Below are positions 62,696-64,000 of a DNA stretch of 64,000 nucleotides, piece after piece. How positions within the stretch are numbered: position 1 is the stretch's first letter; each line of letters begins with the position of its first letter. The translations under genes were made by a program, and so were the position numbers. Below the pieces are notes generated by a model. That model ran no database searches and was not told the DNA's origin. It saw only the letters and a list, made by a program, of their open reading frames with translations. Source of the stretch: UBA8941 sp963780545 (GTDB lineage: Archaea; Thermoproteota; Bathyarchaeia; TCS64). The DNA is taken from the NCBI GenBank assembly GCA_963780545.1, contig CAWACK010000025.1, forward strand, positions 1-64,000. Reading direction: 5' to 3'.

Positions 62696-62990
62696 TTAGA
62701 GTCCAAGGATGTCGTGTTTCTTGTAGAGCACTAAGACGCTGAATAGGGCTGCCACACCCATTACTGGTCCACCCGGGTACTCGGGCAGCGCGAAGGTTGG
62801 TGCCCTGACGGAGTGGGCCTGCAGGATGATGCGTGGCGAGTCGAAGGTCACCGGGCATAGGCCCTGGTCGCCGGTCGGCTCCATGATCCTGGGCCAGATC
62901 CCCATCGTTTAGGCGTCAACCGTTGCTGATATACCAGCTGCTCCACTATAAGTGACCGTGAACTGTATCTTGCCGTCGCGCGCGCGCGAA
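62696..62990 (-). pseudogene. 3' part of a surface protein with C-terminal anchor
   Basis: On the minus strand the frame reads DGKIQFTVTYSGAAGISATV DA, a TAA, then PRIMEPTGDQGLCPVTFDSP and LPEYPGGPVMGVAALFSVLV LYKK. The LPEYPGG plus hydrophobic segment and KK is like the C-terminal anchor of archaeal surface proteins (cf. VPEFPGG-type tails). The upstream end of the coding stretch meets the 12-bp CGCGCGCGCGCG tract (62977-62988). The in-frame stop or a shift broke the gene. Confidence 0.6.
62977..62988. repeat. Longest alternating GC tract (12 bp)
   Basis: CGCGCGCGCGCG followed by AATCGCGACG lies at the border of the surface-protein relic. Confidence 0.85.
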
Positions 62991-63030
62991 TCGCGACGCC
63001 ATTGGCATCCCAACCGGAGAAAAAATAGGC

Positions 63031-63105
63031 TAACGCGACTCAAACCGCGTACCTTCTCCCACATCATTTGCGTACGCGGAAACTTCAGAAGAGGGAATAG
63101 TCTAA
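63031..63105. repeat. Two-copy 75-bp element, copy B
   Basis: It aligns with 37925-37998 at roughly 80% identity. It lies between the surface-protein relic and the TnpB relic. Confidence 0.6.
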
Positions 63106-63202
63106 GCGTGATGAGTACTGATCCTCACGCATCATTTCTTCTCCACTCAATGTATAGAGTACGGATGAGACGGTAAAAGCCCAGTTACGCTTCAAATCAA
63201 AC

Positions 63203-63221
63203 ACTCTCATGCTTTGAGAGT
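63203..63221. mobile_element. Hairpin like an IS200/IS605 end
   Basis: ACTCTC-ATGCTTT-GAGAGT forms a six-base-pair stem with a loop of seven, about 85 bp upstream of the TnpB relic. IS605-type elements carry such hairpins near their ends. Confidence 0.4.
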
Positions 63222-63296
63222 TAATCTTCAATAATTGTATATAGTTGGTTAATCAACAAAAAAAATGGTCGCGCGTTACGCACGCAATCATCAGTT

Positions 63297-63305
63297 GCGC
63301 GCGCG
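63297..63305. repeat. Alternating GC tract, left border of the TnpB relic
   Basis: GCGCGCGCG immediately precedes the first TnpB codons. CGCGCG also occurs at 63270-63275. Confidence 0.8.
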
Positions 63306-63435
63306 TGGCCATTGCTGAAGGCACGAAGAGGACGATTGCCCTTGAGGATCTGAGGGGTACACGCTCTCTGACCACGGTTAGGAGAAAGCAACGTGGGAGG
63401 CACGGTAAGTGGGCGTTCAACCAGCTCGCGTGCGC
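63306..63435 (+). pseudogene. Internal fragment of TnpB
   Basis: The frame reads VAIAEGTKRTIALEDLRGTR, TTVRRKQRGRHGKWAFNQL. It matches the RuvC-containing part of archaeal TnpB, with the active-site ALEDL (E of the RuvC triad) and the WAF-QL motif. It begins directly after GCGCGCGCG and stops at CGCGTGCGCG (63427-63436). Only ~42 residues of ~400 remain, so it is inactive. Confidence 0.82.
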
Positions 63436-63436
63436 G
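63427..63436. repeat. Alternating GC tract, right border of the TnpB relic
   Basis: CGCGTGCGCG directly follows the last recognisable TnpB codons. Confidence 0.75.
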
Positions 63437-63613
63437 ATGTGCCTCGGTTTTTACTCAAAATAGCTTCAAGATAACTCTGATTTAGCTGTAGAATTATGCA
63501 GTAACATTGATTGTGAGAACATATTGAAGATTGTACCTAGTAGGGTAGCATCATAGCCTATGCGCGCGCTAACAAAAAAGGGGGAGGCATGAACATAGTC
63601 TATACAGGGTATA

Positions 63614-64000
63614 TCACTTCTTGGGTACAGCTCCGAGTTGCTGCATGAAATCCAGGGTATCATATCTCGACCATTCTTCCACGATCTTGCCACCTGCGAA
63701 ACGGTCGATCGCAATCCCCCAGAACATCACCTTCTTATTGGTAGAGGGGACGCCCATAAATTCACCTTTATGCGTGCCCGTCATCGTATAGCGTACAGTT
63801 ACCTTCTCTCCCTCGGCGACCATGTCATCTAGGGTCCAATGAATATCGGGAAACGCATCATATAGCGCGCTAAAATATTGTTTATACTCCTTGATGCCAT
63901 AAATATCCTTTTCAGTGCTACTATGAAAGACGACGTTAGTGGCGAATATCTCGTCTATTTCGGTCATGGTGGCTGCCTTACCCTTGTTCCACTCCTCAAA
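63614..64000 (-). CDS. SnoaL-like ester cyclase, start outside window
   Basis: The frame is open to the right end (upstream residues FEEWNKGKAAT precede the ATG at 63967), so the gene starts beyond the window. The ~128 visible residues have the SnoaL/ester-cyclase fold: FATNVVFHSSTEKDIYGIKE, YDAFPDIHWTLDDMVAEGEK, VTVRYTMTGTHKGEFMGVPS and IAIDRFAGGKIVEEWSRYDT. Members bind small hydrophobic ligands or cyclise polyketide esters; the archaeal function is unknown. Only the N-terminal ~15 residues are missing. Confidence 0.85.
   Translation of the reverse strand, partial: FEEWNKGKAATMTEIDEIFATNVVFHSSTEKDIYGIKEYKQYFSALYDAFPDIHWTLDDMVAEGEKVTVRYTMTGTHKGEFMGVPSTNKKVMFWGIAIDRFAGGKIVEEWSRYDTLDFMQQLGAVPKK

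Noticed and set aside
63092..63125. C/D-box-like GTGATGA followed by CTGA near the 75-bp element
   Set aside because: The two boxes are only a few bases apart and no second pair is present, so a C/D guide RNA is not supported.

Overview
The window looks like an archaeal chromosome fragment. I would place it nearest Bathyarchaeia or a related Thermoproteota lineage, but no rRNA or tRNA is present to prove this. The archaeal signs are a ribosomal protein of the eL33/L35Ae family, archaeal-type TnpB relics, a dolichyl-phosphate-mannose-synthase-like GT2, DUF1616 membrane proteins, a PadR/NifX/Mrp cluster, VapBC, GGAGGTGAT-type ribosome binding sites and TATA-box promoters. A UroD-type methyltransferase with a corrinoid protein also fits methyl-group metabolism in such archaea.

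Layout. (1) 1-7.4 kb: the 3' part of a giant secreted repeat protein with a tandem array of 231/219-bp units, then a broken paralogue. (2) 7.7-34.5 kb: an AT-rich surface-glycan island with GT2, GT4, GT-C-like and DUF354 glycosyltransferases, sugar-nucleotide enzymes (WecB-type epimerase, SDR epimerase, DegT aminotransferase, Gfo/Idh/MocA oxidoreductase), hexapeptide acyltransferases including an LpxD-like one, FemAB/GNAT-like transferases, NodB-fold deacetylase-like proteins, two HprK-like P-loop proteins, a DUF362 protein and a radical-SAM methylthiotransferase. (3) 34.5-36.8 kb: a GC-richer cluster with a DPM1-like GT2, a DUF1616-type ectodomain and a small secreted protein. (4) 38.3-40.6 kb: a complete second repeat protein whose last 1528 bp match the first one in inverted orientation, so the island lies between large inverted repeats. 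(5) 41-49 kb: secreted or membrane-anchored proteins and small regulators. (6) 49.8-64 kb: more ordinary archaeal genes mixed with toxin-antitoxin pairs, IS200/IS605 relics and many pseudogenes.

How the genes work together. The island encodes sugar-nucleotide synthesis, glycan assembly and glycan modification, probably for a surface polysaccharide or the glycans of the flanking repeat proteins. A 122-residue unknown gene with a conserved promoter/leader occurs three times, each time just upstream of a glycosyltransferase or DUF1616 gene. It may be a leader gene of glycan operons. Short alternating GC tracts (GCGCGC) occupy most intergenic gaps and often sit exactly where pseudogene fragments end. 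Several genes carry single-base frameshifts. Some lie in homopolymers and could be sequencing errors, but others coincide with recombination boundaries.
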